Positions 1 to 8,969 of a DNA stretch of 64,000 nucleotides are shown here, one piece after another. The stretch's first letter is position 1, and every line of letters starts with the position of its first letter. The position numbers and the translations under genes are program-made. The notes beneath the pieces were generated by a model that ran no database searches, had not been told where the DNA came from, and was given only the letters and a program-made list of their open reading frames with translations. This DNA comes from Billgrantia tianxiuensis. Its GTDB lineage: Bacteria > Pseudomonadota > Gammaproteobacteria > Pseudomonadales > Halomonadaceae. The stretch lies in NCBI RefSeq assembly GCF_009834345.1, contig NZ_CP035042.1, forward strand, positions 4,588,001 through 4,652,000, given 5' to 3'.

Positions 1-16
1 TGATTCTCGAACCCGC

Positions 17-757
17 TTACTGATTTTCGAAATAGGTCTGCAGCTCGCCGCGTACCACCAGGTCGAAGCGGTAGGCGAGGCAGTCCATGGGCTTGCTGCG
101 GGCCATGTCGAGGCGCCCGATCATGGTCTCGACCGCGGCCGGGTCCTTGATGGTGTGGACGATGGGGCACAGCGGAATCAGCGGATCGCCCTCGAAGTAC
201 ATCTGGGTGATCAGGCGGGTGGAGATCGAGGGGCCCATCACCGAGACGTGGATGTGCGAGGGGCGCCAGCTGTTGGGGTCGTTGGGCCAGGGGTACGGGC
301 CGGGCTTGATGGTGCGGAAGCGATACCAGCCCTGCTCGTCGGTGAGGGTACGGCCCACGCCGCCGAAGCCGGGGTCGAGCGGGGCGAGGTAGCGGTCGTT
401 CCTGTGGCGGTAGCGCCCGCCGGCGTTGGCCTGCCACATCTCGACCAGGGTGTGCGGCACCGGCTTGCCGAACTGGTCGATCACGCGGCCGAACATGATG
501 ATGCGCTCGCCCACCGGCAGGCCGGCCGCACCCGCCAGCGCGGGGTCTTCGCGGAAGTTGAGCAGCAGGTCGTTGTCGTGGGGGCCCATGCGCAGGTGGC
601 GGAAGTCGGGGCCGGTGAGTTCGGAAGCGGTGGCTTGCTGCATGCTGGCCAGGGCCTGCTGCGGCGAGCGGGGCACGCTGGTCTTGTAGCCGGGGGCGTA
701 GGCCGGGGGGTGCCAGTTACGGTCGCGCTCCACGAAGCGCTTGTTGTGATCTTGCAT
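17..757 (-). CDS. pcaH: Protocatechuate 3,4-dioxygenase beta subunit
   Basis: Beta subunit of the non-haem Fe(III) intradiol dioxygenase that cleaves protocatechuate to 3-carboxy-cis,cis-muconate with PcaG. From the ATG at 757 the protein has 246 residues. The four iron ligands of the family can be placed with the correct spacing: Tyr116 (GRYRHR), Tyr155 (PYPW), His168 and His170 (RPSHIH). An upstream in-frame ATG at 814 would add 19 residues of low-complexity leader (KRRHA), so 757 is preferred. The stop is at 17-19; the pcaG gene expected next on this strand would lie beyond the window edge. It follows pcaQ on the same strand, with a PcaQ-type box between them. Confidence 0.95.
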   Translation of the reverse strand: MQDHNKRFVERDRNWHPPAYAPGYKTSVPRSPQQALASMQQATASELTGPDFRHLRMGPHDNDLLLNFREDPALAGAAGLPVGERIIMFGRVIDQFGKPVPHTLVEMWQANAGGRYRHRNDRYLAPLDPGFGGVGRTLTDEQGWYRFRTIKPGPYPWPNDPNSWRPSHIHVSVMGPSISTRLITQMYFEGDPLIPLCPIVHTIKDPAAVETMIGRLDMARSKPMDCLAYRFDLVVRGELQTYFENQ

Positions 758-845
758 GGCGTGTCGTCTCTTGGGGAGAGTGGTCTTGTCTCGCCCAGTG
801 TGACCTCTCGCCAAAGGCCCGCCAATTGACGACTCGGGCCCCCCT

Positions 846-863
846 CATAACCATTGGGTTATG
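846..863. promoter_or_regulatory. PcaQ box upstream of pcaH
   Basis: Perfect inverted repeat CATAACC-ATTG-GGTTATG, 7-base arms and 4-base spacer, in the pcaQ-pcaH gap. Its core ATAACC-N4-GGTTAT is nearly identical to the ATAACC-N4-GGTTAA site known for PcaQ of Sinorhizobium meliloti. The position, about 90 bases upstream of the pcaH start, fits a LysR activator site for pcaHG. Confidence 0.75.
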
Positions 864-889
864 CTGCACCGCAATTATAGCGGCTGCTT

Positions 890-1825
890 TCAGCTACTCC
901 CGGCGCCACGCTCCGCGCTCACTTCGCGCAGCACTTCGCAGAAGGCCTCCAGCGCCAGCGAGGGCTGCATGCTGGCGTTGTAGCACAACCCCACGGAGCC
1001 GCCGCGGGGCTCCAGCTCGATGCCGAGGCGACACAGCCGCCCCGCCGCCAGGTCTTCGGCCACGGCCTCTTCGGGCACGACCCAGATGGCGTCGCTCTCC
1101 AAGGTGTAGTGGCGGCTGATGGGCAGCGAGAGCGTCTCCAGACGCTGGCTCAGCAGTGTCAGCGAGTGGCGCACGCAGAAGCTGTCGACCTGCTGGCGCA
1201 GGGTGGTCTGCAGGGGCGGCAGCACCCAGGGGAATTCGCCCAGCCGGGCGGCTTCGAGCGGCACGATGCCGGCCAGTGGGTGGCCGCGGCGCACGCACAG
1301 CAGCAGCGGCTCATAGTAGAGGTGCTCGAAGGCTAGGTCGCGGATCTCGCGGGCCTCGGTCATGCGCCCCACCACGAGGTCCAGTTCGCCGCGGCGCAGG
1401 CGCGAGAGCAGGAAGGCGCTGGCGCCGGCCACCACATTGACGCCCACCGCGTTCTGCCCGCCGGGTGCGGCGTGCCAACGGCGGATGGCCTCTGGCAGCA
1501 GCCGGCTCTCCACCGTGGAGAGCGCCCCCACGCGCAGGTCGTGAGCGCCCAGGTGCACGTCGCCGACCGCTGCCACGCCCTCTTCCAGCGCGCGCATGGC
1601 CGGCCCGGCATGACGCAGCAGGGTCAGGCCCGCCTGGGTCAGCGCCACGCCCTGGGGCGTGCGTTCGAACAGCGAAGCACCGAGGCTCTCCTCGAGTTCA
1701 CGAATGGTCTTGGAGATACCCGGCTGGGTGATCGCCAGCCGCTCGGCGGCCCGGGCGAAGCTGCGCTGGCGGGCCACCTCGAGGAAGGCCTGCAGATGGC
1801 GCAGCTTGATACGGGCGTTGAGCAT
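890..1825 (-). CDS. pcaQ: LysR-family regulator, PcaQ type
   Basis: 311-residue LysR-type transcriptional regulator. The N-terminal winged helix-turn-helix (about residues 5-64) contains the usual 'FARAAERLAITQPGISKTI' recognition region, followed by a periplasmic-binding-like inducer domain. Adjacency to pcaH, the PcaQ-like palindrome between them, and overall similarity in style to PcaQ (activator of pca genes responding to beta-carboxy-cis,cis-muconate) support the assignment. It starts 9 bases downstream of the end of the MFS gene, so MFS-pcaQ-pcaHG may be co-transcribed. The ATG at 1825 has an AGGAC ribosome site. Confidence 0.85.
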   Translation of the reverse strand: MLNARIKLRHLQAFLEVARQRSFARAAERLAITQPGISKTIRELEESLGASLFERTPQGVALTQAGLTLLRHAGPAMRALEEGVAAVGDVHLGAHDLRVGALSTVESRLLPEAIRRWHAAPGGQNAVGVNVVAGASAFLLSRLRRGELDLVVGRMTEAREIRDLAFEHLYYEPLLLCVRRGHPLAGIVPLEAARLGEFPWVLPPLQTTLRQQVDSFCVRHSLTLLSQRLETLSLPISRHYTLESDAIWVVPEEAVAEDLAAGRLCRLGIELEPRGGSVGLCYNASMQPSLALEAFCEVLREVSAERGAGSS

Positions 1826-1834
1826 GGGGTTGTC

Positions 1835-3028
1835 CTACTGGCGTGAGGCGAGCAGCCGCGGGGTGACGGCCATGGCGACCAGGCTGATCAGCAGGGTCGG
1901 CAGGAAGGCCAGCGCCACGGTTCCCGAGAGATCGTTGAGCCAGCCGCCAACCACGGTGATGCCGAATACCAGAAGGTACCCGAAGAACAGCATGCCGGCC
2001 ATCAGCCGCGGCAGCGCCTCGAGGCGAACCAGCCAGGCCGGCAGCGCCAGCACGAAGATGAACAGCGCACTGGTGAAGAAGCCGAACACGCCCGCCGCCC
2101 ATACCACGTGGCCGCCCGGCAGCCACAGCATCAGCGGCAGGGCCAGCAGCGCCAGGGCGGTGATGCCGATCAGCGGCCGGGGCCACCCCATCAGCCGGTC
2201 GGCGTAGAAGATCAGCAGCGCCGAGGAGAGCATCTGGGCGCCGTTGAGCGCCGTGAGGCTGGACGCCAGCAGGTCGAGGCGCGCACTCACCTCGAGCAGC
2301 GGCGGCAGGAAGACGTTGCCGGTGAAGTAGAGCGCCGCCGCCGCGCCGAGCAGGGCCACCAGGCGCCACGTGCGGCCGTCGCGAACGTTGGGCAGGGTCA
2401 GGCTGGCGGCGCGGGAGCCGTTCGCCATGGCCGGAAGCTGCCGGCAGCCGACGATCAGCGCCAGCATCAGCAGCGGTACGGGCGCCACCCACAGGGTGAA
2501 GGCCCACTGCCAGTGGGCGCCGAGCCAGGCCGCGGCCAGGGGGCCGGTGGCGCCCGCCGCCAGCAGCTCGCCCACCAGCAGGCCGTTGGTGTACACCGCC
2601 GAGGCGCGGCCGATGCGACCGGGCGCCCACAGCTTGGCGAGTACCGGCATCGCCGTCTGCATGAAGGCGATGCCCACCCCCATCAGTACGGTCGCCAGCA
2701 TGAAGGCAATAAAGCCCTCGGGCAGGCTACGCAGCGCACTGCCCAGCGCCATGACGGCGAGCCCCAGCAGCATGCTGGGCAGCGTACCGACCCGCGCCAG
2801 TAGCCAGCCGGCCAGCAGGGCGCCGAAGGCCAGGGTGACCAGCGGCAGGCTGGTGGCGATCGCCACCTCGCTGCTGGTAAAGCCCAGCACCGCCTTGAGC
2901 TGGGGAATCAACGGCGGCACCACCAGCACCGTAAGGCGCAGGTAGAGCCCCAGGCACCACAGCAGGCCGTAGGCCAGCAGGGCCTGACGCAACTCGTTCG
3001 GCAGCGGTGTGGTGGTGTCCTGAGTCAT
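1835..3028 (-). CDS. MFS permease, CynX/NimT type
   Basis: About 397-residue major facilitator permease with twelve predicted hydrophobic segments and the compact layout of the CynX/NimT family (anion and aromatic acid or nitroimidazole transporters). The ATG at 3028 is chosen because AGGAG lies 9 bases upstream; an ATG further upstream (3109) would add a non-hydrophobic leader. It precedes pcaQ and pcaH on the same strand, so uptake of protocatechuate or a related aromatic acid is a reasonable inference. The substrate cannot be read from the sequence. Confidence 0.8.
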   Translation of the reverse strand: MTQDTTTPLPNELRQALLAYGLLWCLGLYLRLTVLVVPPLIPQLKAVLGFTSSEVAIATSLPLVTLAFGALLAGWLLARVGTLPSMLLGLAVMALGSALRSLPEGFIAFMLATVLMGVGIAFMQTAMPVLAKLWAPGRIGRASAVYTNGLLVGELLAAGATGPLAAAWLGAHWQWAFTLWVAPVPLLMLALIVGCRQLPAMANGSRAASLTLPNVRDGRTWRLVALLGAAAALYFTGNVFLPPLLEVSARLDLLASSLTALNGAQMLSSALLIFYADRLMGWPRPLIGITALALLALPLMLWLPGGHVVWAAGVFGFFTSALFIFVLALPAWLVRLEALPRLMAGMLFFGYLLVFGITVVGGWLNDLSGTVALAFLPTLLISLVAMAVTPRLLASRQ

Positions 3029-3229
3029 GCCCTGCTCTCCTGGTCGCGAATGCCCTGCCCATAAAGCCGAAACCGGCCAAAGGCCGGTTCGGATCATGCC
3101 ATGGGGCACAGCTTATTAGCACTCTAATAAAAATCCTAGAAAAGCTAACTCAAAGGGCTATTGACAAATAGCCTGATAACCCTTCGTTACGATAAGCTTT
3201 TGCTAAAGCGCTATAACAGCAAGCAACAT
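3029..3229. promoter_or_regulatory. MFS upstream region with inverted repeats
   Basis: Non-coding. Three inverted repeats stand out. 3067-3092 folds as CCG-(A)-AACCGGCC / AAA / GGCCGGTT-CGG, which would lie in the leader of the minus-strand MFS-pcaQ-pcaH transcript. 3113-3130 is a perfect palindrome with arms TTATTAG and CTAATAA and a 4-base spacer, the shape of a regulator binding site. 3156-3173 has arms GGCTATT and AATAGCC around GACA. Base composition falls sharply from about 3110 onward, marking the start of the AT-richer AbiF segment. Confidence 0.45.
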
Positions 3230-3460
3230 TACTTCACGGGGCACACCATCATCACTGGTGACCCCGTGCCTGTCACAAGGAGCGTGAAGATGGGCGCCAC
3301 GACGCTCGCGACGATTAGCCGCCGCTTGGCAAGATACCTAGCGATTGCAGTCGTAGGAACCTTGCATCCCGATATCGGTACGCCTAGAATTGGCCTCAAT
3401 ACACCCGCCAAGCCTATGTGGACTCCGGTCCTCACGCTCAAATTGCGCGGGTTTTTTATT
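3230..3460 (+). ncRNA. Candidate structured RNA upstream of abiF-like gene
   Basis: No credible coding frame. The plus strand carries a series of stable hairpins: 3235-3268 (CACGGGG/CCCCGTG outside, CACCA/TGGTG inside, 7-base loop); 3280-3307 (GAGCGT/ACGCTC enclosing TGG-GCG-CCA); 3420-3431 (GGAC-TCCG-GTCC); and a 6-base pairing ACCCGC (3403-3408) with GCGGGT (3447-3452) running directly into a T tract (3452-3457) that resembles an intrinsic terminator. CCTTGCAT (3360-3367) is also complementary to ATGCAAGG (3467-3474). A conserved structured RNA class upstream of abiF genes has been reported, and RNA antitoxins have been proposed for AbiF-type HEPN proteins. The assignment here is by position and foldability, not by a covariance search; ends are approximate. 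Confidence 0.5.
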
Positions 3461-3504
3461 GCGCTTATGCAAGGCTCCAGTCACCTCGTTCCGGAGGTGG
3501 CACG

Positions 3505-4506
3505 ATGATCCGCTTCGCCAAGCCCGCTCTGACGGCAAGAGAGCAGCTCGACCTGCTGATCGAGCGTGGCTTGCTCATCAATGACCGTGAACGCGCTCTT
3601 CGGCTGCTTGAAGTCACGACTTCATTCAGGCTCAGCCCTTATATGCGGCCCTTCCAGTATCCCGATGACCCGGAGCACCGGTTCAAACCGAACGCTCGGT
3701 TATCGGACATCATGCAGGTCTACCGTTTCGACAGCGACCTTCGTCAGCTAGTGATGGTCGCCATCGAAAAGGTCGAGATCGCCGTACGGACGGGCATCAG
3801 CAACCATATGGCCTGCACATACGGTACGCATTGGTACTTGACGCCCGCGTGCTTCAAGGCCCACTTCGATCATGCACGGTTGCTCACTGAGCTGAACGAC
3901 AAGCTCGCCAAGGAAACCCGTCAGTATCACAAAGAGATAGAACGCATCGAGAGGGCGAAGGTACCCGAGGAAATCAAACGGGCACGACAAGAGAGCCGCA
4001 AGCGCGACAATTACCCACGCTATTACGCGCTCACCTACGACCAGCCTGCGCACTTGCCTTCTTGGGCAATGGTGGAAGAGCTGAGCCTCGGCACACTATC
4101 CCATCTATTCGATGGGCTTGACGAGTATCGTGATCGAAAGGCCATCGCACGGCGTTTCGCCCTCCCACACCATGTGCTCGCAAGCTGGCTGCATACCCTG
4201 ACCTTCATCCGGAATGTCTGTGCGCATCATTTCCGGCTATGGAACCGCGAGCTCTCCATTCCGCCCAGTTGGCCGAAACACCTCGCCTTTCCGGCTCCTC
4301 AGGCGGGAAGGGGCGTCCCTCGCCGCCTCTTCACCGTCCTGATGATGCTGACGCACCTCACCACCCAGATCAGCCCGGACACCCGCTGGCCCGGTCGCCT
4401 CCAGGCCCTGCTGGCGGAATACCCCGACATTCCCCGCAAGCCCATGGGCTTCCCGGACGACTGGCAGGAAAGGTTGGAAGCCCTCAAGGCAGCAAAGACC
4501 CCCTGA
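3505..4506 (+). CDS. Abi_2 / AbiF-like HEPN protein
   Basis: 333-residue protein of the Abi_2 family (AbiD/AbiF type abortive-infection proteins). Family features: an N-terminal 'QLDLLIERGL' opening, the THWYL block near residue 110, and a C-terminal HEPN RNase motif R236-N237-x3-H241 (RNVCAH). A second R-x5-H (R95-H101, RTGISNH) is also present. The ATG at 3505 has GGAGG 8 bases upstream; the earlier in-frame ATG (3418) lies inside the putative terminator region and is rejected. Base composition is unlike the neighbours (3601-3660 has 32 G+C in 60; 4861-4920 has 45 in 60), indicating horizontal acquisition into the pca cluster. Likely role: RNA-cleaving phage defence or toxin held in check by the upstream RNA. 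Confidence 0.85.
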   Translation: MIRFAKPALTAREQLDLLIERGLLINDRERALRLLEVTTSFRLSPYMRPFQYPDDPEHRFKPNARLSDIMQVYRFDSDLRQLVMVAIEKVEIAVRTGISNHMACTYGTHWYLTPACFKAHFDHARLLTELNDKLAKETRQYHKEIERIERAKVPEEIKRARQESRKRDNYPRYYALTYDQPAHLPSWAMVEELSLGTLSHLFDGLDEYRDRKAIARRFALPHHVLASWLHTLTFIRNVCAHHFRLWNRELSIPPSWPKHLAFPAPQAGRGVPRRLFTVLMMLTHLTTQISPDTRWPGRLQALLAEYPDIPRKPMGFPDDWQERLEALKAAKTP

Positions 4507-4593
4507 ACTGATAATCGAACTCCCAGCCAGTGAGACAGATAGCCTTGAGAAACGGACAAGAGGCCGTGTACGACTTCCTGCCTCTGCCCCAAG

Positions 4594-5793
4594 TCAGCCC
4601 AGCTCCTCGCCCCAGCCCAGCTCCTTGGCCAACGCAAACGCATGGTTCGCCGCCGGTACCCCGGCGTAGATCGCCACGTGCATCAGTACCTGGCGCAGCT
4701 CCGCTTCGGAGAGGCCGATGCGCTTGGCGGTCTTGAGGTGTAGCGTGAGCTCCTCGCGGCCCAGGGCGGCGAGGATGCCGGTGGTGATCAGGCTGCGCTC
4801 GCGGCGGGTGAGGTCGTCGTTGCTCCACAGCTCGCCCCAGGCCAGCCGGGTGATCATCTGCTGGAAGGGGGCGTCGAGGCTGTTGGCGTTCCGGCTGGCG
4901 CGGGCGACGTGCTCCTCGCCGAGCACCTGCTTGCGGGTCTCGAGCCCTTCGGCATAGCTCACGCCGCGCTCGCCGACGTCCTCACGCTCGCCGGCCATCC
5001 ACAGCAGCAGCCGCTTGGCCATGGCGGCGGGCGCCTCCACCGAGGGCACGTGGGCAATGCCTTCGAGAATCTCCAGCGGCGCGCCGCCACACTCGGCGGC
5101 CAGGGCCTGCAGGGTCTCCGGCGGGGTGGCCACGTCGGCGCTACCGCCGAGCAGGTGCACGCCGATGCCCGGATGCTCGGCGAGCGGCCCTTTCAGCTTG
5201 CCGCGGAAGTCGGTGCGGCCGAGCATCTCGCACAGGCGGGCGTAGGATTCGTCGTCGCCGCGGCCCATCTGGATGCACCAGCCGGCCTGGAGTGCCGGTT
5301 CGGCCTCGAAGCAGGCCGGCGCGAACCAGCGCGGCACGATCTCCTCGGCCAAGGCCGCCAGACCTTCCTGACGAATGCGCCCGGCTCGGGTGGTCCACAG
5401 CTCCTGGTTGCCGATCACCGCGCCGGTGTTGGTCAGGGTGACGGAGTAGAGCCGCTCGGTGTGCTCACTGATCAGCTGCTGACCGACCACGCCGCCGATG
5501 GAGGTGCCAACGAAGTGGAAGCGAGAGGCACCGGCATGCTCGGCCAGCGCCAGCGCCTCGCGAGCCAGCGTCGCCGGGGTGATCTCGCCGCCCTCGGCCG
5601 GCCAGGCCTGGCTGGCCCCGTGGCCGGGCAGGTCCCAGGTCAGCACGCGGTAGCGTGGCAGCAGCGCCGGCAGCAGCTCGTCCCACACCGCCTGGCTCAT
5701 GCCCAGCGGATGCGCCAGCACCACCAGCGGCAGCGCCTCGGGGCCGAGCAGGCGATAGGCGACGCTGCGGCCGTCGATCTCGATAAATGCCAT
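4594..5793 (-). CDS. pcaDC: Fused 3-oxoadipate enol-lactonase / 4-carboxymuconolactone decarboxylase
   Basis: 399-residue fusion of PcaD and PcaC (also called PcaL), catalysing decarboxylation of 4-carboxymuconolactone and hydrolysis of the enol-lactone to 3-oxoadipate. Residues 1-265 are an alpha/beta hydrolase with nucleophile Ser98 (GTSIGG), Asp220 (GSADVATPP) and His248 (GIAHVP). Residues about 280-399 are an AhpD-like decarboxylase domain. ATG 5793 has GGGAGAG 7 bases upstream; a GTG two codons earlier is too close to that site. It follows pcaF by about 150 bases containing an inverted-repeat element. Confidence 0.93.
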   Translation of the reverse strand: MAFIEIDGRSVAYRLLGPEALPLVVLAHPLGMSQAVWDELLPALLPRYRVLTWDLPGHGASQAWPAEGGEITPATLAREALALAEHAGASRFHFVGTSIGGVVGQQLISEHTERLYSVTLTNTGAVIGNQELWTTRAGRIRQEGLAALAEEIVPRWFAPACFEAEPALQAGWCIQMGRGDDESYARLCEMLGRTDFRGKLKGPLAEHPGIGVHLLGGSADVATPPETLQALAAECGGAPLEILEGIAHVPSVEAPAAMAKRLLLWMAGEREDVGERGVSYAEGLETRKQVLGEEHVARASRNANSLDAPFQQMITRLAWGELWSNDDLTRRERSLITTGILAALGREELTLHLKTAKRIGLSEAELRQVLMHVAIYAGVPAANHAFALAKELGWGEELG

Positions 5794-5865
5794 GAACACT
5801 CTCCCATCCTCAGGCGTCGAATCATGGCTCGGCGCCTGATTGGAAAATAGCGGTAAGACGGAAGA

Positions 5866-5935
5866 CCGGTGCTTCGCACCTGGAAGAGGGAAGAAACCCT
5901 GACACTGACCTCTTCTCTCTTCCTTCTTCCCTCTT
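5866..5935. repeat. Paired inverted repeats between pcaF and pcaDC
   Basis: Two nested elements fill the gap. 5868-5880 is GGTGC-TTC-GCACC. 5884-5895 (AAGAGGGAAGAA) is perfectly complementary to 5924-5935 (TTCTTCCCTCTT) across 28 bases. The purine-rich/pyrimidine-rich 12-base arms look like a dispersed extragenic repeat or a strong mRNA hairpin rather than a simple terminator. I cannot tell from one copy whether it is repetitive in the genome. Confidence 0.45.
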
Positions 5936-5946
5936 AGCTCTTATGC

Positions 5947-7149
<1,203 letters not shown>

Positions 7150-7180
7150 ACCTTATCTCCTCTCATTCGCCGTCGCGGCG

Positions 7181-7968
7181 TCACGCACCGGCATGGGCAC
7201 GCGCGGTCCTGTCTTTGAGTTCGCGCAGGACCTCGAGCTCGCGGGCCGAGGGCTCCGGGGTGCTTTCCAGCGTGTCGGCGAAGCGGATCTCCCAGCCGGT
7301 GGCTTCGATCACGTCCTCGCGGGTCACGCCCGGGTGCAGCGAGACCACCACCAGCTCCTTGGTCTCGGGTCGGGCTTCATCACGCACAGGTCGGTGATGA
7401 CCCGGGTCGGCCCCTTGCCGATGTTGGGCACGCCGTCGCGGCCCTTGCCGTCGCGGCCGAAGCCCAGAGTGGTGACGAAGTCGACCCGGTCGACGAAGGC
7501 GCGCTTGGAGTGCTTCAGGGTGATGAACACCTCACCCGCGTTCGTCGCGATTTCAGGCGCACCGCCGCCGCCCGGCAGGCGCACCTTGGGCTCGCGATAA
7601 TCGCCGATCAGAGTGGTGTTGAGGTTGCAGTAGCGGTCGATCTGGGCGGTGCCGAGAAAGCCCACGTCGATCTTGCCGCCCTGCAGCCAGTAGCGAAACA
7701 TCTCCGGCACGGAAACGGTGGTGAGCGCGGTCTCGGCCAGCTCGCCGTCGCCGATGGAGAGCGGCAGCACGTCGGGCTTGGTCTGCAGGGTGCCGGATTC
7801 GTAGATCAGCACCACGTCCGGTGCGTGGGTCAGGCGCGCCAGGTTGGCCGCCTCGCTGGGCAGGCCGATGCCGACGAAGCAGGTCATGCCGTTCTCCAGC
7901 GCGCGGGCCGCGGTGACGGTCATCATCTCCGCCGAGGTGTAGTCCAGGCATTTATCGACGGTACTCAT
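7181..7968 (-). CDS. pcaJ: 3-oxoadipate CoA-transferase beta subunit (frameshifted)
   Basis: Beta subunit of the succinyl-CoA:3-oxoadipate CoA-transferase, about 262 residues once repaired. The first 208 codons read cleanly from ATG 7968 and contain the catalytic-type glutamate in YESG (Glu57). After the residues 'CVMKPD' the conserved sequence continues (PETKELVVVSLHPGVTRED) in another frame. One missing base in the GGG at 7367-7369 (CCC on the coding strand) accounts for it. Its start overlaps the pcaI stop (TGATG), a translationally coupled pair. Style is close to glutaconate CoA-transferase subunits, but the operon fixes the role. Confidence 0.88.
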
Positions 7969-8798
7969 CAGGCGTTCCCCCCTGCGTTCATCACGTTCTC
8001 TTCGATCCACCGGGTGAAGGTGTCGCGGTCGCGGGCGATGCCGTCCCACTCCTTGTAGAAGGCGTTGTTGCGCGGGTAGTAGCCGTGGGCATAGGAGGGC
8101 AGCGAGCCCTTCTCGGCCACGGCGATGGCGCTGATGGCCCAGCCCGGGATGATGCAGGCGTTGGGGTGATAGTCGGCCTCGGCGCGCAAGTCGTCGACGA
8201 TCTCCTCCACCGTGACGATGCTCTGCTTGGCCGCCAGCACCGCCTCCTTCTGCACGCCGACGATGCCTTCGACCAGCACGTTGCCGGCGCGGTCGGCCTT
8301 CTGCGCATGCACGATGGAAACGTCGGGGCGCACCGCCGGCACCGCAGCCAGGCGCTCGCCGGTGAAGGGGCACTCGATGAACTTGATCTGGTCGTTGACG
8401 CTGGGCAGCTCGCTGCCCACGTAGCCGCGCAGCACGGCCAGCGGCAGCCCGGCGGCGCCGGCCTCGAAGGCGCAGGCCATGGCGGCGTGGCTGTGCTCGA
8501 GGATCTCGACCTTGTGCGGCCAGCCCTTCTCGACCGCGTCGCGCAGGCGGTGCAGCGAGCCCACGCCGGGGTTGCCGCCCCAGGAGAAGATCACCTTCCT
8601 GGCGCAGCCGGCGCCGATCATCTGGTCGTAGACCAGGTCCGGCGTCATGCGGATCAGGGTCAGGTCACGCTTCTTCTGGCGGATCATTTCGTGACCGGCG
8701 GCGAAAGGAATCAGGTGGGTGAAGCCCTCCATGGCCACGGTGGCACCGTCTTCGACGTAGCGGGCCACCGCGTCACGGAGGCTCAGGAATTCGGCCAT
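7968..8798 (-). CDS. pcaI: 3-oxoadipate CoA-transferase alpha subunit
   Basis: 276-residue alpha subunit that pairs with PcaJ to activate 3-oxoadipate to its CoA thioester. Type I CoA-transferase fold of the GctA/PcaI kind, with the Gly-rich blocks GCARKVIFSWGGNPGVG and DRAGNVLVEG. The ATG at 8798 follows AGGAGAAC; an in-frame extension up to 8945 runs through the operator region and is rejected. First gene of a pcaI-J-F-DC transcript; the promoter region just upstream holds a GTTCG-N5-CGAAC palindrome. Confidence 0.92.
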   Translation of the reverse strand: MAEFLSLRDAVARYVEDGATVAMEGFTHLIPFAAGHEMIRQKKRDLTLIRMTPDLVYDQMIGAGCARKVIFSWGGNPGVGSLHRLRDAVEKGWPHKVEILEHSHAAMACAFEAGAAGLPLAVLRGYVGSELPSVNDQIKFIECPFTGERLAAVPAVRPDVSIVHAQKADRAGNVLVEGIVGVQKEAVLAAKQSIVTVEEIVDDLRAEADYHPNACIIPGWAISAIAVAEKGSLPSYAHGYYPRNNAFYKEWDGIARDRDTFTRWIEENVMNAGGNA

Positions 8799-8823
8799 GG
8801 TGTTCTCCTGGGCGCTCTCGTTA

Positions 8824-8859
8824 AAAGTTCGAATAGCGAACTTTGTTTTGTGATGCGAA
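8824..8859. promoter_or_regulatory. PcaR/PcaU-type operator before pcaI
   Basis: Perfect 8-base arms AAAGTTCG (8824-8831) and CGAACTTT (8837-8844) with a 5-base spacer, followed by a third half-site GCGAAC (8854-8859). Two half-sites in a palindrome plus one direct repeat is the arrangement known for IclR-family aromatic regulators PcaU and PobR. The same GTTCG-N5-CGAAC core recurs at 10362 and 19951. Confidence 0.7.
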
Positions 8860-8969
8860 CAAGTTAACGCCAAGCTCCCTTGATCGTCAAATGCGCTGCC
8901 CATGAAAAAACGAGGGGAGGCCAGGCCTCCCCTCGTTGGGTTCAACGAAACCGGTGGGTTTTCAGGACA

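Noticed and set aside
3161..3194. Sigma-70 promoter for the abiF RNA (TTGACA at 3161)
   Set aside because: The best -10 (TACGAT at 3188) is 21 bases away and TTGACA lies within a hairpin; not strong enough to call.
7181..7968. pcaJ as a true pseudogene
   Set aside because: The rest of the pathway is complete, the break is one base in a CCC run, and thirteen other breaks in the window have the same sign.
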